From Clostridiales bacterium (GTDB lineage Bacteria > Bacillota > Clostridia > Monoglobales > Monoglobaceae): DNA of 10,358 nt. Under the pieces are notes generated by a model that saw only the letters and a list, made by a program, of their open reading frames with translations, ran no database searches and had not been told where the DNA came from. This document shows, piece by piece, positions 1-8,340 of the stretch (position 1 is the stretch's first letter; each line of letters starts with the position of its first letter). The stretch is taken from positions 1 to 10,358 of the forward strand of contig JAEDLZ010000046.1 of assembly GCA_016303265.1 (NCBI GenBank), read 5' to 3'. The translations under genes and the position numbers were made by a program.

Positions 1-17
1 TTTGCGACAGCTTTCTT

Positions 18-46
18 AATATATCACTTTTTCCCCCTTTTGTCAA
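18..46 (-). promoter_or_regulatory. Strong SigA-type promoter firing off the left edge
   Basis: Read on the minus strand, TTGACA (46-41) is followed after exactly 17 bases by TATATT (23-18). This is a perfect -35 box, ideal spacing and a five-of-six -10 box. The start site would fall near base 11, so the transcribed gene lies beyond the left edge and cannot be named. Helically spaced A-tracts directly upstream (51-92) would strengthen it. The arrangement resembles promoters of highly expressed or stable-RNA genes, which is an inference. Confidence 0.75.
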
Positions 47-50
47 CCCC

Positions 51-92
51 TTTTTTCGCTTTTTTTCGATTTTTTTATTTTTTTATCTTTTT
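51..92 (-). promoter_or_regulatory. Phased A-tract (UP-element-like) block
   Basis: Five runs of 5 to 7 T on the plus strand (51-56, 60-66, 70-76, 78-84, 88-92) are A-tracts on the minus strand. Their centres lie about 8 to 10 bases apart, close to one helical turn. They end five bases upstream of the -35 box at 41-46. Such phased A-tracts are known to curve DNA and to contact the RNA polymerase alpha subunit. The block also forms the 3' flank of the DUF4363 gene, where no hairpin terminator is visible. Confidence 0.5.
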
Positions 93-110
93 CTCGCTAA
101 ATCCCCTAAT

Positions 111-491
111 TTACAGCAGTTCTTCAATATGGAACCCCTCTTGATGCGGTATATGCTCCACAAGTTTTGAAAACATTGTAAATTCGCCCATAAACTGCTC
201 CTTCGCTTTCAGCTTGGCATATTTTTCACTTTGTGACAGACTTATGTCTATTTGTTCTATATCATCGGTTTTAATGGTAAGCGCTGTCCATATGCTTTTT
301 CTCTCCCATTCGTCTTTTATCAGGCTCAGGTATGCCGATGCTTCCTCCCAATCATCGTTTAGAACACATTCTTCCGTTTTATCGGATAAATCCCTTATTT
401 TATTGCCCAAACGCACCATTGATACCGAATGAATTATAATCAGTGCAAGAATAACAACAAAAGTTATACATGAGCCTATAAATCTTTTCAT
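111..491 (-). CDS. DUF4363 family membrane-anchored protein
   Basis: This 126-residue protein has one N-terminal membrane segment (about residues 5-24) after a short basic start (MKR). A charged, mostly helical region follows, rich in Glu, Lys and aromatic residues, probably outside the membrane. Length and layout fit the DUF4363 family, whose biochemical role is unknown. The ATG at 491-489 overlaps the stop of the upstream DUF421 gene as ATGA. A Shine-Dalgarno sequence (GAAGGAG, 500-506) lies eight bases upstream, inside the DUF421 coding end, so the two are almost certainly translationally coupled. DUF4363 genes commonly follow DUF421 genes in Clostridia, which supports a shared membrane complex as inference. 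The family call rests on recognition of the fold pattern and this partnership, not on a catalytic motif. Confidence 0.8.
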   Translation of the reverse strand: MKRFIGSCITFVVILALIIIHSVSMVRLGNKIRDLSDKTEECVLNDDWEEASAYLSLIKDEWERKSIWTALTIKTDDIEQIDISLSQSEKYAKLKAKEQFMGEFTMFSKLVEHIPHQEGFHIEELL

Positions 492-1177
492 TGATTCTTC
501 TCCTTCTTTATTATATAAACCTTACCGTTCTTATCTGCGCTCATACAGAATATATCTTTCGTGTCTTTTACAGAATTTGAAACCAGCTGTTTATCAAGCC
601 ATTTTCTGTTAAATCCTATACTTTTCAGATTCTTTTCGTTGACCTTTCCGCCTTCAATCACCACATAGCTTAATTCCACAGGCTCTGCTTTTATATTTAA
701 ATCGCCCGTTGTCACCGTTTTGTTGTCGGAATTCATAATCACGCTGACATTACCGTTGGTTTCCACTATAACAAAATCCACCTCATCAAACCCCGCTGCA
801 CCATTGTTTCTTATAATTCCCATTAAATCATTTACATTAAAGCGTTCCTTTTCCATCTCTTTTTGGTTGAGTTTTCCCTTGGAAAACAGCACGCTGGGGG
901 TTCCGTAAAGTATTTTCCGAAAAAAACGATTTTTATATGCCGCAAACGAAATAATAACCTCCATTATAAGCAGCAGCGCTATTGCAATAACCGACGACGC
1001 AATGGGCTGAGAGCTTTCCTGAATCGGCATGGCGGCAACTTCGGAGATAACTATGGTTACCACCAGTTCTGACGGCTCAAGCTCGCCTATCTGTCGTTTA
1101 CCCATAAGTCTGATAACCGCTATAACAAAAATGTACATTATTATTGTTCTCACAAATGTTATGAACAAATTAACCAC
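488..1177 (-). CDS. DUF421 (YetF-type) membrane protein
   Basis: This 229-residue protein has three N-terminal membrane helices (about residues 4-23, 36-52 and 60-80) and a cytosolic C-terminal domain. Family signatures include GKRQIGELEP (26-35), the RKILYGTPSVLFSKGKL stretch (87-103) and a degenerate NGNVSV core (141-146). YetF/DUF421 proteins are common in endospore formers; relatives carrying an extra domain have been linked to spore membrane and heat resistance, but the biochemical function is unsettled. The GTG start at 1177 is only two bases from AAAGGA; a TTG at 1168 would have about ten bases of spacing, so the start is uncertain by three codons. It is the first gene of an operon with the DUF4363 gene and is transcribed divergently from the XRE-cupin-synthetase gene. 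Confidence 0.9.
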   Translation of the reverse strand: MVNLFITFVRTIIMYIFVIAVIRLMGKRQIGELEPSELVVTIVISEVAAMPIQESSQPIASSVIAIALLLIMEVIISFAAYKNRFFRKILYGTPSVLFSKGKLNQKEMEKERFNVNDLMGIIRNNGAAGFDEVDFVIVETNGNVSVIMNSDNKTVTTGDLNIKAEPVELSYVVIEGGKVNEKNLKSIGFNRKWLDKQLVSNSVKDTKDIFCMSADKNGKVYIIKKEKNQ

Positions 1178-1191
1178 CGTCCTTTATGATA

Positions 1192-1221
1192 ATATTATCC
1201 AAGGCCGAGAAATTTATACAA
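1192..1221 (-). promoter_or_regulatory. Candidate promoter of the DUF421-DUF4363 operon
   Basis: On the minus strand TTGTAT (1221-1216) lies 18 bases from TAATAT (1197-1192). The -10 is embedded in a perfect 12-base palindrome, GATAATATTATC (1188-1199). The resulting leader to the GTG at 1177 would be under ten bases, which is unusually short. A forespore-type reading (GTATA then GGATAATATT) has spacing two bases short of the usual SigF pattern. This is the best candidate in the divergent gap but remains weak. Confidence 0.3.
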
Positions 1222-1249
1222 AAATCTGTTTTTATTTTCTTTTATTTTC

Positions 1250-1278
1250 TTGACTTTGATGTCAAAAAATGTTATCCT
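1250..1278 (+). promoter_or_regulatory. Extended -10 SigA promoter of the XRE-cupin-synthetase gene
   Basis: TTGACT (1250-1255) and TATCCT (1273-1278) are 17 bases apart, with TGT directly before the -10, forming an extended -10 element. Transcription should start near 1285, leaving about 30 bases of leader with AGAAAGG (1296-1302) before the ATG at 1316. Confidence 0.7.
1255..1266. promoter_or_regulatory. Perfect palindrome in promoter spacer, candidate operator
   Basis: TTTGATGTCAAA is a 5-2-5 inverted repeat. It overlaps the last base of the -35 box and fills the first part of the spacer, the position expected for a repressor site. The gene downstream encodes an XRE-type DNA-binding domain, so autoregulation is the natural inference. 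The half-site TTTGATGT recurs in the palindrome at 10212-10231. Confidence 0.4.
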
Positions 1279-1315
1279 TGTTTTGTATATAAAAAAGAAA
1301 GGTAGAATCGGTATT

Positions 1316-3601
1316 ATGAAACAATTATCCGAAATTGCTCAAAGAGTTGAAGAACTACGCGAAATTTCCGGCTATTCCGTTGAGTATGTGGCTGACAAAA
1401 CAGGTGTGTCCGTCAACGAATACAAGGAGCTTACATCAGGAAACACGGATTTCAGTTTTACATTTATTTACAAATGCGCCCAGTGCTTTGGCGTTGATGT
1501 TACCGATATTATTAAGGGTGAGAGCCCCACATTGACATCCTATACTGTTTCAAGACAGGGAGAGGGGCTTCCGCTTGTCCGCAGAAAAGGATTCATTTAC
1601 AATAATCTTGCATATTTATTCAAGAACCGCGCCGCAGAGCCTTTTCGGGTTCGCGCACCCTATATTCCCGACGAGCAGGACGAACCTATAAAGCTCAGCA
1701 CTCATACGGGACAGGAATTTGATTTGATTTTAAAAGGGAGTCTTAAGGTTCAGATAGGCGACCACACAGAAATTCTCAACCCCGGAGATACAATTTATTA
1801 CGACAGTGCAACGCCTCACGGTATGATTGCAATAGGGGGCGAGCCTTGCGAATTTATTGCGGTGGTTATGGCTCCTCAGGGTGAGGACGGGTCCTATATG
1901 CAGGATGTTATGGGCGAACAAAATGCCGATTCCGCTCTTCAGGCTCCGCAGGTTTCAAGAGTTTACGAAAAGTTTATTAAACCCGTTGAAGATGAAAACG
2001 GGATTTTAAAATCCATCTCTTTCGTAAACGAGGACAAATATAATTTTGCTTTCGATACTGTTGATGAGCTTGCAAAAAAGTGTCCTGATAAAATCGCTCT
2101 CATATATGTAGATAACGATAAAAACGAACGCAGATTCACCTTCAGAGAAATAAGCGAATACAGTTCAAAAACCGCTCACTACTTTGAATCCTTGGGAATA
2201 AAAAAGGGCGATAAGGTTATGTTGGTTTTAAAGCGTCACTATCAGTTCTGGTTCTCCATTCTTGCTCTTCACAAAATCGGCGCAGTTGTTATTCCTGCAA
2301 CCAATCAGCTTGTTAAACACGATTTTGAATACCGTTTCAAGGCGGGGGACATTTCGGCGATTGTCTGTACAAGTGACGGCGATGTAGGACATCAGGTTGA
2401 TTTGGCAATTGAAGAAAACGGCCTTAACATAACAAGAATTATGGTCGGCAGAGTTCTCAGCGAAAAATGGCACGACTTCAATGCCGATATTGAGAAATTT
2501 CCGTCGGTTTATTTGCGCACCGAGGATTCCGCCTGCGGTGACGATGATATGCTTATGTTCTTCACATCCGGAACGACAGGCTATCCCAAAATTGCCGCGC
2601 ACAGCTACAAATATGCTCTCGGTCACTTTATAACCGCAAAATATTGGCACAAGGTTAATCCCGACGGAATTCATTTCACAATTTCCGATACCGGCTGGGG
2701 CAAGGCTCTCTGGGGCAAGCTATACGGACAATGGCTTTGCGAAACCGCAATATTCGTTTATGATTTTGAGCGTTTTCATGCAGAGGATATTCTTCCTATG
2801 TTTGCAAAATACAACATAACCACTTTCTGCGCACCGCCTACAATGTACAGATTCTTCATTAAGGAGGATTTGTCAAAATACGATTTGTCATCCCTGGAAT
2901 ATGCGACGACAGCCGGCGAGGCTCTTAATCCTGAAGTATTTTATCAATTTTATAAAGCTACAGGGCTTAAACCTATCGAAGGTTTCGGACAGACAGAAAC
3001 AACCCTTGTTGTCGGAAACCTTGTCGGGACAAATCCAAAGCCCGGTTCAATGGGTAAACCGACGCCGCTTTATGATGTGCGCATAGTGCTTCCTGACGGA
3101 ACCCCCGCCGCATCGGGCGAAACGGGTGAAATCGTTATAAACACTCAAAACCGTATTCCCTGCGGATTGTTCAAAGGGTACTACAAAGATAAAAAGCTCA
3201 CTGACGAAGCATGGCATGACGGCTTTTACCACACCGGCGATACCGCCTGGTGCGACGAGGACGGTTACTTGTGGTATGTGGGCAGAACTGACGATATTAT
3301 CAAGTCCTCCGGCTACCGCATCGGTCCATTTGAGATTGAAAGCGTTATTATGGAGCTCCCTTATGTTCTTGAATGTGCGGTAACTGCCGCTCCCGACCCC
3401 TTAAGAGGTCAAATTGTTAAGGCAAACATCGTTTTAACAAAAGGTACTGTCGCAACGGACGAGCTTGTTAAGGAAATTCAAAATTATGTGAAAGAAAATA
3501 CCGCTCCTTACAAATATCCGAGGATAGTTGAATTTTTTGATGAACTTCCTAAAACAATAAGCGGAAAAATCCGCCGCGTCGAGCTTAGAGAAAACAAATA
3601 A
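1316..3601 (+). CDS. XRE-cupin-acyl-CoA synthetase fusion protein
   Basis: This 761-residue protein has three parts. Residues about 5-62 form an XRE helix-turn-helix. About 115-190 form a cupin barrel with candidate ligands H130, E134 and H168. About 225-761 form an AMP-forming acyl-CoA synthetase, closest in appearance to the medium-chain (MACS) group. Adenylation motifs are intact: TSGTTGYPK (417-425), GFGQTET (556-562), YHTGD ending at D642, GRTDD with SSGYRIG (656-670), and the catalytic lysine K751 in ISGKIRR. It should activate a carboxylic acid to acyl-AMP and then the CoA thioester; the acid is unknown. From my knowledge of clostridial genomes, XRE-cupin regulators often sit beside such synthetases as separate genes, so this looks like a fusion of that pair. 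The ATG at 1316 is preferred because earlier codons lie inside the promoter; AGAAAGG is 13 bases upstream, rather far. A terminator follows directly. Confidence 0.93.
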   Translation: MKQLSEIAQRVEELREISGYSVEYVADKTGVSVNEYKELTSGNTDFSFTFIYKCAQCFGVDVTDIIKGESPTLTSYTVSRQGEGLPLVRRKGFIYNNLAYLFKNRAAEPFRVRAPYIPDEQDEPIKLSTHTGQEFDLILKGSLKVQIGDHTEILNPGDTIYYDSATPHGMIAIGGEPCEFIAVVMAPQGEDGSYMQDVMGEQNADSALQAPQVSRVYEKFIKPVEDENGILKSISFVNEDKYNFAFDTVDELAKKCPDKIALIYVDNDKNERRFTFREISEYSSKTAHYFESLGIKKGDKVMLVLKRHYQFWFSILALHKIGAVVIPATNQLVKHDFEYRFKAGDISAIVCTSDGDVGHQVDLAIEENGLNITRIMVGRVLSEKWHDFNADIEKFPSVYLRTEDSACGDDDMLMFFTSGTTGYPKIAAHSYKYALGHFITAKYWHKVNPDGIHFTISDTGWGKALWGKLYGQWLCETAIFVYDFERFHAEDILPMFAKYNITTFCAPPTMYRFFIKEDLSKYDLSSLEYATTAGEALNPEVFYQFYKATGLKPIEGFGQTETTLVVGNLVGTNPKPGSMGKPTPLYDVRIVLPDGTPAASGETGEIVINTQNRIPCGLFKGYYKDKKLTDEAWHDGFYHTGDTAWCDEDGYLWYVGRTDDIIKSSGYRIGPFEIESVIMELPYVLECAVTAAPDPLRGQIVKANIVLTKGTVATDELVKEIQNYVKENTAPYKYPRIVEFFDELPKTISGKIRRVELRENK

Positions 3602-3607
3602 TTTTGA

Positions 3608-5122
<1,515 letters not shown>

Positions 5123-5130
5123 GCGCACAC

Positions 5131-5162
5131 AAATAAACCCCTGAATTATCAGGGGTTTATTT
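5131..5162. terminator. Bidirectional terminator between convergent eno and ATPase genes
   Basis: A perfect 14-base-pair stem (AAATAAACCCCTGA at 5131-5144 with TCAGGGGTTTATTT at 5149-5162) closes a four-base ATTA loop eight bases after the enolase stop. Both flanks are A/T-rich, so it can end eno transcripts on the plus strand and metal-operon transcripts on the minus strand. The 104 bases from 5163 to the ATPase stop hold no gene or second hairpin that I can see. Confidence 0.85.
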
Positions 5163-5266
5163 ATGCAACAGTATAAACTTTTCAATAAATACCGCTTTAA
5201 ATATTAGGTAAAACTTTCCGTCGGACATACTTTCCCGTAAGAGCAAATAAAATCCCGTTTTTTCTG

Positions 5267-7093
5267 CTATATTTTCTTCTTAAGGGTACGCATAGAGTTT
5301 AAAATTGCTATAAAAGCGACGCCGACATCGGCAAAAACCGCTTCCCACATATTCGCAATTCCTGCGGCGCTAAGAATCAGGATAATTCCTTTTACACCGA
5401 GTGCAAATGTTATGTTCTGCCGCACAATTCGCATGGTTTTCCTCGCAATTTTAATCCCGACAGGAATTTTCGACGGCTTATCGTCCATCAAAACTATGTC
5501 TGCCGCCTCAATTGCCGCATCTGAGCCGATTCCGCCCATCGCGATTCCCACATCGGCAAGGGCAAGAACGGGGGCGTCATTGATTCCGTCTCCCACAAAT
5601 GCAACCTTGCCGCTTGACTCACTTATTATTTTTTCCGTTTCCGAAACCTTGTCTGCCGGTAAAAGCTCCGCCAAGTAGCGCTTTATCCCAAGCTCCTTCG
5701 CAACGGGCTCTGCATTGTCACGGCTGTCGCCCGTAAGCATAACCGTATCAAAAACACCGGCGCTGTAAAGCTCTTTTACAGCCTCTTTGCTGTCCTCTTT
5801 AATTCTGTCGGCTATAACTATGCTTCCTATGAACTCTCCGTCAGCGGCAACATACACAACAGTGCCCAAAACATCGGGCTTTACGATGTCTATTCCGTTA
5901 TCCGCCATAAGTTTCACATTTCCCGCAAGGATTTCCCTGCCGCCTTTTACTGCCCTTATTCCCTTGCCTGCAACTTCCAAGATTTCATCCGCGCTGTCAT
6001 CCTTGCCGAATTTTTTTGTAATTGCCTCTGCAATCGGATGATTTGAACCGCTTTCGGCAACTGCCGCCGCTTTTGAAAGTTCCTCTTCGGATACTCCGCA
6101 GGGATTTACTGAAACGACCTCAAATTTACCCTTCGTAAGCGTCCCCGTTTTATCAAATATAACCGTTTTGCATTGCGCTAAGCTTTCAAGATAGTTGGAA
6201 CCCTTTACCAGAATTCCGTTTCTGGACGCTCCGCCAATTCCGCCAAAAAACGACAGCGGAACGGAAATAACCAGCGCACAAGGGCAGGACACAACCAAAA
6301 AAATCAACGCCCTGTGTATCCAAGAGGCAAGACCACCCACAAAAATCGGCGGAATAAACGCAAGGCATACCGCTGCGCACACAACTGCCGGGGTATAATA
6401 AAGAGAAAATCTTGTTATAAAATTTTCGGACCTTGCCTTATTCATACTTGAATTTTCCACAAGCTCCAGTATTTTAGATACGGTCGAGTCGGAAAATTCC
6501 TTTTCCGCCCGAACCCGAATAAGTCCCGTAAGGTTTATAACGCCGCTGCTTATGCGGTCGCCCTCCTCTGCCTTGCGGGGAACCGATTCTCCCGTAAGCG
6601 GCGCTGTGTTAAGGGTAGTTGAGCCGCTTATTACAGTTCCGTCAAGAGGAACTTTTTCGCCCGGGCGGACAACAATTATATCTCCGATGCCGACTTCGTT
6701 TGGGTCAACCTTAAAAATTTCGCCGTCCTTTTCAAGATTGGCATACTCCGGACATATATCCATAAGGTCGGATATGGATTTTCGGCTTTTCCCCACGGCA
6801 TAGCTCTGAAACAGCTCACCTACTTGATAAAACAGCATAACGGCAACCGCTTCGTTATATTCTCCGGCAAATATGGCTCCGATTGTCGCAATCGCCATAA
6901 GGAAGTTTTCGTCAAAAAACTTCCCCTTGAAAATACGCACGGCAGCGCCTTTTAGTACGCTGTAGCCCACAGAGATATACGCAATCGCCAAAAAGGCATA
7001 TCTTATATATTCATTGGGGACAAAAAACGCTGCGGCAAAAAGCACAAATGAAATTATAATCCTTATAAGCAGTTGTTTCTCCTTCTTGCTCAT
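5267..7093 (-). CDS. P1B-2 Zn/Cd/Pb-exporting P-type ATPase without HMA domain
   Basis: A ZntA/CadA-type pump that uses ATP to export divalent soft metals across the cytoplasmic membrane. Eight membrane helices are predicted (about 9-26, 31-48, 61-78, 80-98, 228-250, 258-285, 556-578, 581-600). Motifs are TGES (167-170) in the actuator domain, CPC (C270, C272) in helix 6, DKTGT with phosphorylated D314, HP (H352-P353) in the nucleotide domain, and GDGIND (501-506). K568 and D589, 21 residues apart, match the Lys/Asp pair that marks Zn/Cd pumps. At 608 residues it is complete except for the usual N-terminal HMA domain, which is encoded separately just upstream. The ATG at 7093 is two bases after the HMA stop, implying coupling; a TTG at 7114 lies inside the HMA gene and is less likely. 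Confidence 0.95.
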   Translation of the reverse strand: MSKKEKQLLIRIIISFVLFAAAFFVPNEYIRYAFLAIAYISVGYSVLKGAAVRIFKGKFFDENFLMAIATIGAIFAGEYNEAVAVMLFYQVGELFQSYAVGKSRKSISDLMDICPEYANLEKDGEIFKVDPNEVGIGDIIVVRPGEKVPLDGTVISGSTTLNTAPLTGESVPRKAEEGDRISSGVINLTGLIRVRAEKEFSDSTVSKILELVENSSMNKARSENFITRFSLYYTPAVVCAAVCLAFIPPIFVGGLASWIHRALIFLVVSCPCALVISVPLSFFGGIGGASRNGILVKGSNYLESLAQCKTVIFDKTGTLTKGKFEVVSVNPCGVSEEELSKAAAVAESGSNHPIAEAITKKFGKDDSADEILEVAGKGIRAVKGGREILAGNVKLMADNGIDIVKPDVLGTVVYVAADGEFIGSIVIADRIKEDSKEAVKELYSAGVFDTVMLTGDSRDNAEPVAKELGIKRYLAELLPADKVSETEKIISESSGKVAFVGDGINDAPVLALADVGIAMGGIGSDAAIEAADIVLMDDKPSKIPVGIKIARKTMRIVRQNITFALGVKGIILILSAAGIANMWEAVFADVGVAFIAILNSMRTLKKKI

Positions 7094-7095
7094 GG

Positions 7096-7314
7096 TTAAT
7101 ACGAAACCTCGCAATCCGGCTCAACATCCTTGCAAATTTCAATCGCCTCTTTTACAACGCGCTCGGCATCCGCCTCGTCCGTTTCAATAACCATTCTCTG
7201 AGTAAGAAAACTCACCTTTGCGCTGTGAACCCCTTCAATTTTCTTAACTCCGTTTTCTATGCTTGCGGCACAATGCGCACAATCAAGTCCTTCAATTTTA
7301 AAAACCTTTTTCAT
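7096..7314 (-). CDS. Free-standing HMA heavy-metal-binding protein
   Basis: A 72-residue ferredoxin-like HMA domain with the metal motif GLDCAHC (C12, C15) near the N terminus, and two further cysteines, C61 and C68, near the end. Such domains bind Cu(I), Zn(II) or Cd(II) and pass them to a partner ATPase. It is the middle gene of the operon: its Shine-Dalgarno (AGGAGGAG, 7321-7328) overlaps the stop region of the repressor gene, and its stop is two bases from the ATPase start. Because the ATPase lacks an HMA domain, this protein probably acts in trans as the pump's metal-binding module. It could derive from a split of a longer ATPase gene, but it is intact, with its own start and ribosome binding site, so it is a real gene and not debris. 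Confidence 0.92.
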   Translation of the reverse strand: MKKVFKIEGLDCAHCAASIENGVKKIEGVHSAKVSFLTQRMVIETDEADAERVVKEAIEICKDVEPDCEVSY

Positions 7315-7326
7315 AATGTACTCCTC

Positions 7327-7713
7327 CTACTCCGTTATATGCTCCATCCCCTGCCCTAAAATGCTCCTTACATGGTCATCGGACAGTGAATAAAAAACGG
7401 TTTTTCCTTCTCGTCTGAATCTCACAAGACGGGCTTGCTTTAAAATTCTGAGCTGATGGGATATTGCCGAAATGCTTATACCGAGAAGCCCGGCTATGTC
7501 GCAAACGCACATTTCCGACTCAAACAAAGCATACAAAATTTTAATTCTTGTCGTATCTCCGAAAACCTTATATAGCTCCGCCAAATCGTAAAGCGTTTCC
7601 TCCTCCGGCATTATCCCCCTCACTTTTTCAAGTAACTCGTCATGAATATGCATGAATTCACAGCTCGGCAGAAGCTCCCCCTCTTCAATTTTTTGCTTGC
7701 CGTCACTTTTCAT
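7327..7713 (-). CDS. ArsR/SmtB-family metal-responsive repressor
   Basis: A 128-residue winged-helix repressor of the SmtB/CadC/ZiaR type. The recognition region is ISISAISHQLRILKQARLV (79-97), followed by the wing RFRREGKTVFYSL (98-110). A complete alpha5 zinc site is visible: D112, H114, H125 and E128, with the D-x-H-x10-H-x2-E spacing of SmtB. An alpha3N-type site also seems present: C69 and C71 in MCVCD, plus N-terminal C18, H22 and H24. Without metal it should bind the inverted repeat at 7736-7757 and block the operon; Zn, Cd or Pb should release it. The ATG at 7713 follows GAGAGG by about ten bases. It is the first gene of the efflux operon and so represses itself. The exact inducer cannot be read from sequence. 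Confidence 0.94.
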   Translation of the reverse strand: MKSDGKQKIEEGELLPSCEFMHIHDELLEKVRGIMPEEETLYDLAELYKVFGDTTRIKILYALFESEMCVCDIAGLLGISISAISHQLRILKQARLVRFRREGKTVFYSLSDDHVRSILGQGMEHITE

Positions 7714-7735
7714 ATTCCTGCACCTCTCATTTTTT

Positions 7736-7757
7736 CATTTGAATTATTGTTCAATTG
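7736..7757. promoter_or_regulatory. ArsR-family operator of the metal-efflux operon
   Basis: TTGAA-N6-TTCAA (7739-7754) is a perfect inverted repeat containing the TGAA-N6-TTCA core known for SmtB/CzrA-type operators. It is extended on both sides by CA and TG with one mismatch between. It sits just downstream of the -10 box over the expected start site, where a bound repressor would block transcription. Confidence 0.85.
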
Positions 7758-7759
7758 TT

Positions 7760-7788
7760 ATTCTATCACATAGTATTATATTTGTCAA
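7760..7788 (-). promoter_or_regulatory. SigA promoter of the metal-efflux operon
   Basis: On the minus strand TTGACA (7788-7783) and TAGAAT (7765-7760) are exactly 17 bases apart. The start site near 7753 lies inside the operator, giving a leader of about 40 bases to the repressor ATG at 7713. Confidence 0.88.
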
Positions 7789-7801
7789 TACTTTTTTATA
7801 T

Positions 7802-8320
7802 TTATCTGTATAAATGTCTGACATTATTAAATTCTACAAATTTATTCCACAAAGCCTTGTCAACAATTCCCGTCCGGGGCACATCAAAAAGCCTTTGCAG
7901 ATTTTTTACGGCAATTTCGGTTTCTCTGTCGAAAGTGCCGCTTACCGTCACATTCTCCGGGCGGTTCAGTTCCTCATCAAGCCGTCTTAAAACTACCTGC
8001 AAAACATAAATTTCATCGCTTGTATCACCTATTTTAAATTCTACGGCCTCCTGGGGAAATATTCTCACCGCAGCAGCCGGTGCGGCAGCCTTTAAAATCA
8101 GCAAATACTTCGCATAAAGTTTATTCCATGTTTCTTCGTTCACCCGTCCCGTGGGAATTATGTTATTTTCGCGCTGAAAATTTTTCACCGCCTCCTCTGT
8201 TTCCTTGCCGAAAACTCCATCCGGATTGATCAGGGTTTTATCGCCTCTTGCCATTTGTATTGCTCTTAAATATGTCTGAATTTCGTATACATTGGCCCGG
8301 TTATCTCGCATTGATGTCAT
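7802..8320 (-). CDS. Protein with two peptidoglycan-binding domains
   Basis: This 172-residue protein is made of two PG_binding_1 modules, residues about 10-70 (core DGVFGKETEEAVKNFQ) and about 100-163 (core SGTFDRETEIAVKNLQ). They are joined by an Ala/Pro-rich linker (about 78-90). These three-helix modules bind cell-wall peptidoglycan. There is no catalytic domain, signal peptide or membrane helix. The ATG at 8320 has a strong Shine-Dalgarno (GGAGGAGG, 8327-8334) six bases upstream and starts 20 bases after the preceding gene, so it is the last gene of the operon. I see no terminator between its stop and the promoter of the metal-efflux operon. It probably acts with the larger upstream protein on the wall or spore cortex; the precise role is unknown. 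Confidence 0.88.
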   Translation of the reverse strand: MTSMRDNRANVYEIQTYLRAIQMARGDKTLINPDGVFGKETEEAVKNFQRENNIIPTGRVNEETWNKLYAKYLLILKAAAPAAAVRIFPQEAVEFKIGDTSDEIYVLQVVLRRLDEELNRPENVTVSGTFDRETEIAVKNLQRLFDVPRTGIVDKALWNKFVEFNNVRHLYR

Positions 8321-8340
8321 AATTTTCCTCCTCCATATAA

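Noticed and set aside
1250..1315. N-terminal extension of the synthetase fusion from a TTG at 1250
   Set aside because: The added codons are the -35 box, spacer and -10 box of a good promoter, and the extra residues do not belong to the XRE fold. The ATG at 1316 has a Shine-Dalgarno sequence.
2228..2674. 148-codon open frame on the minus strand inside the synthetase gene
   Set aside because: It is fully antisense to a conserved coding region, has no ribosome binding site of note and resembles no protein family.
7094..7114. TTG start at 7114 for the P-type ATPase
   Set aside because: It lies within the HMA coding sequence. The ATG at 7093 directly after the HMA stop begins a normal lysine-rich N terminus.
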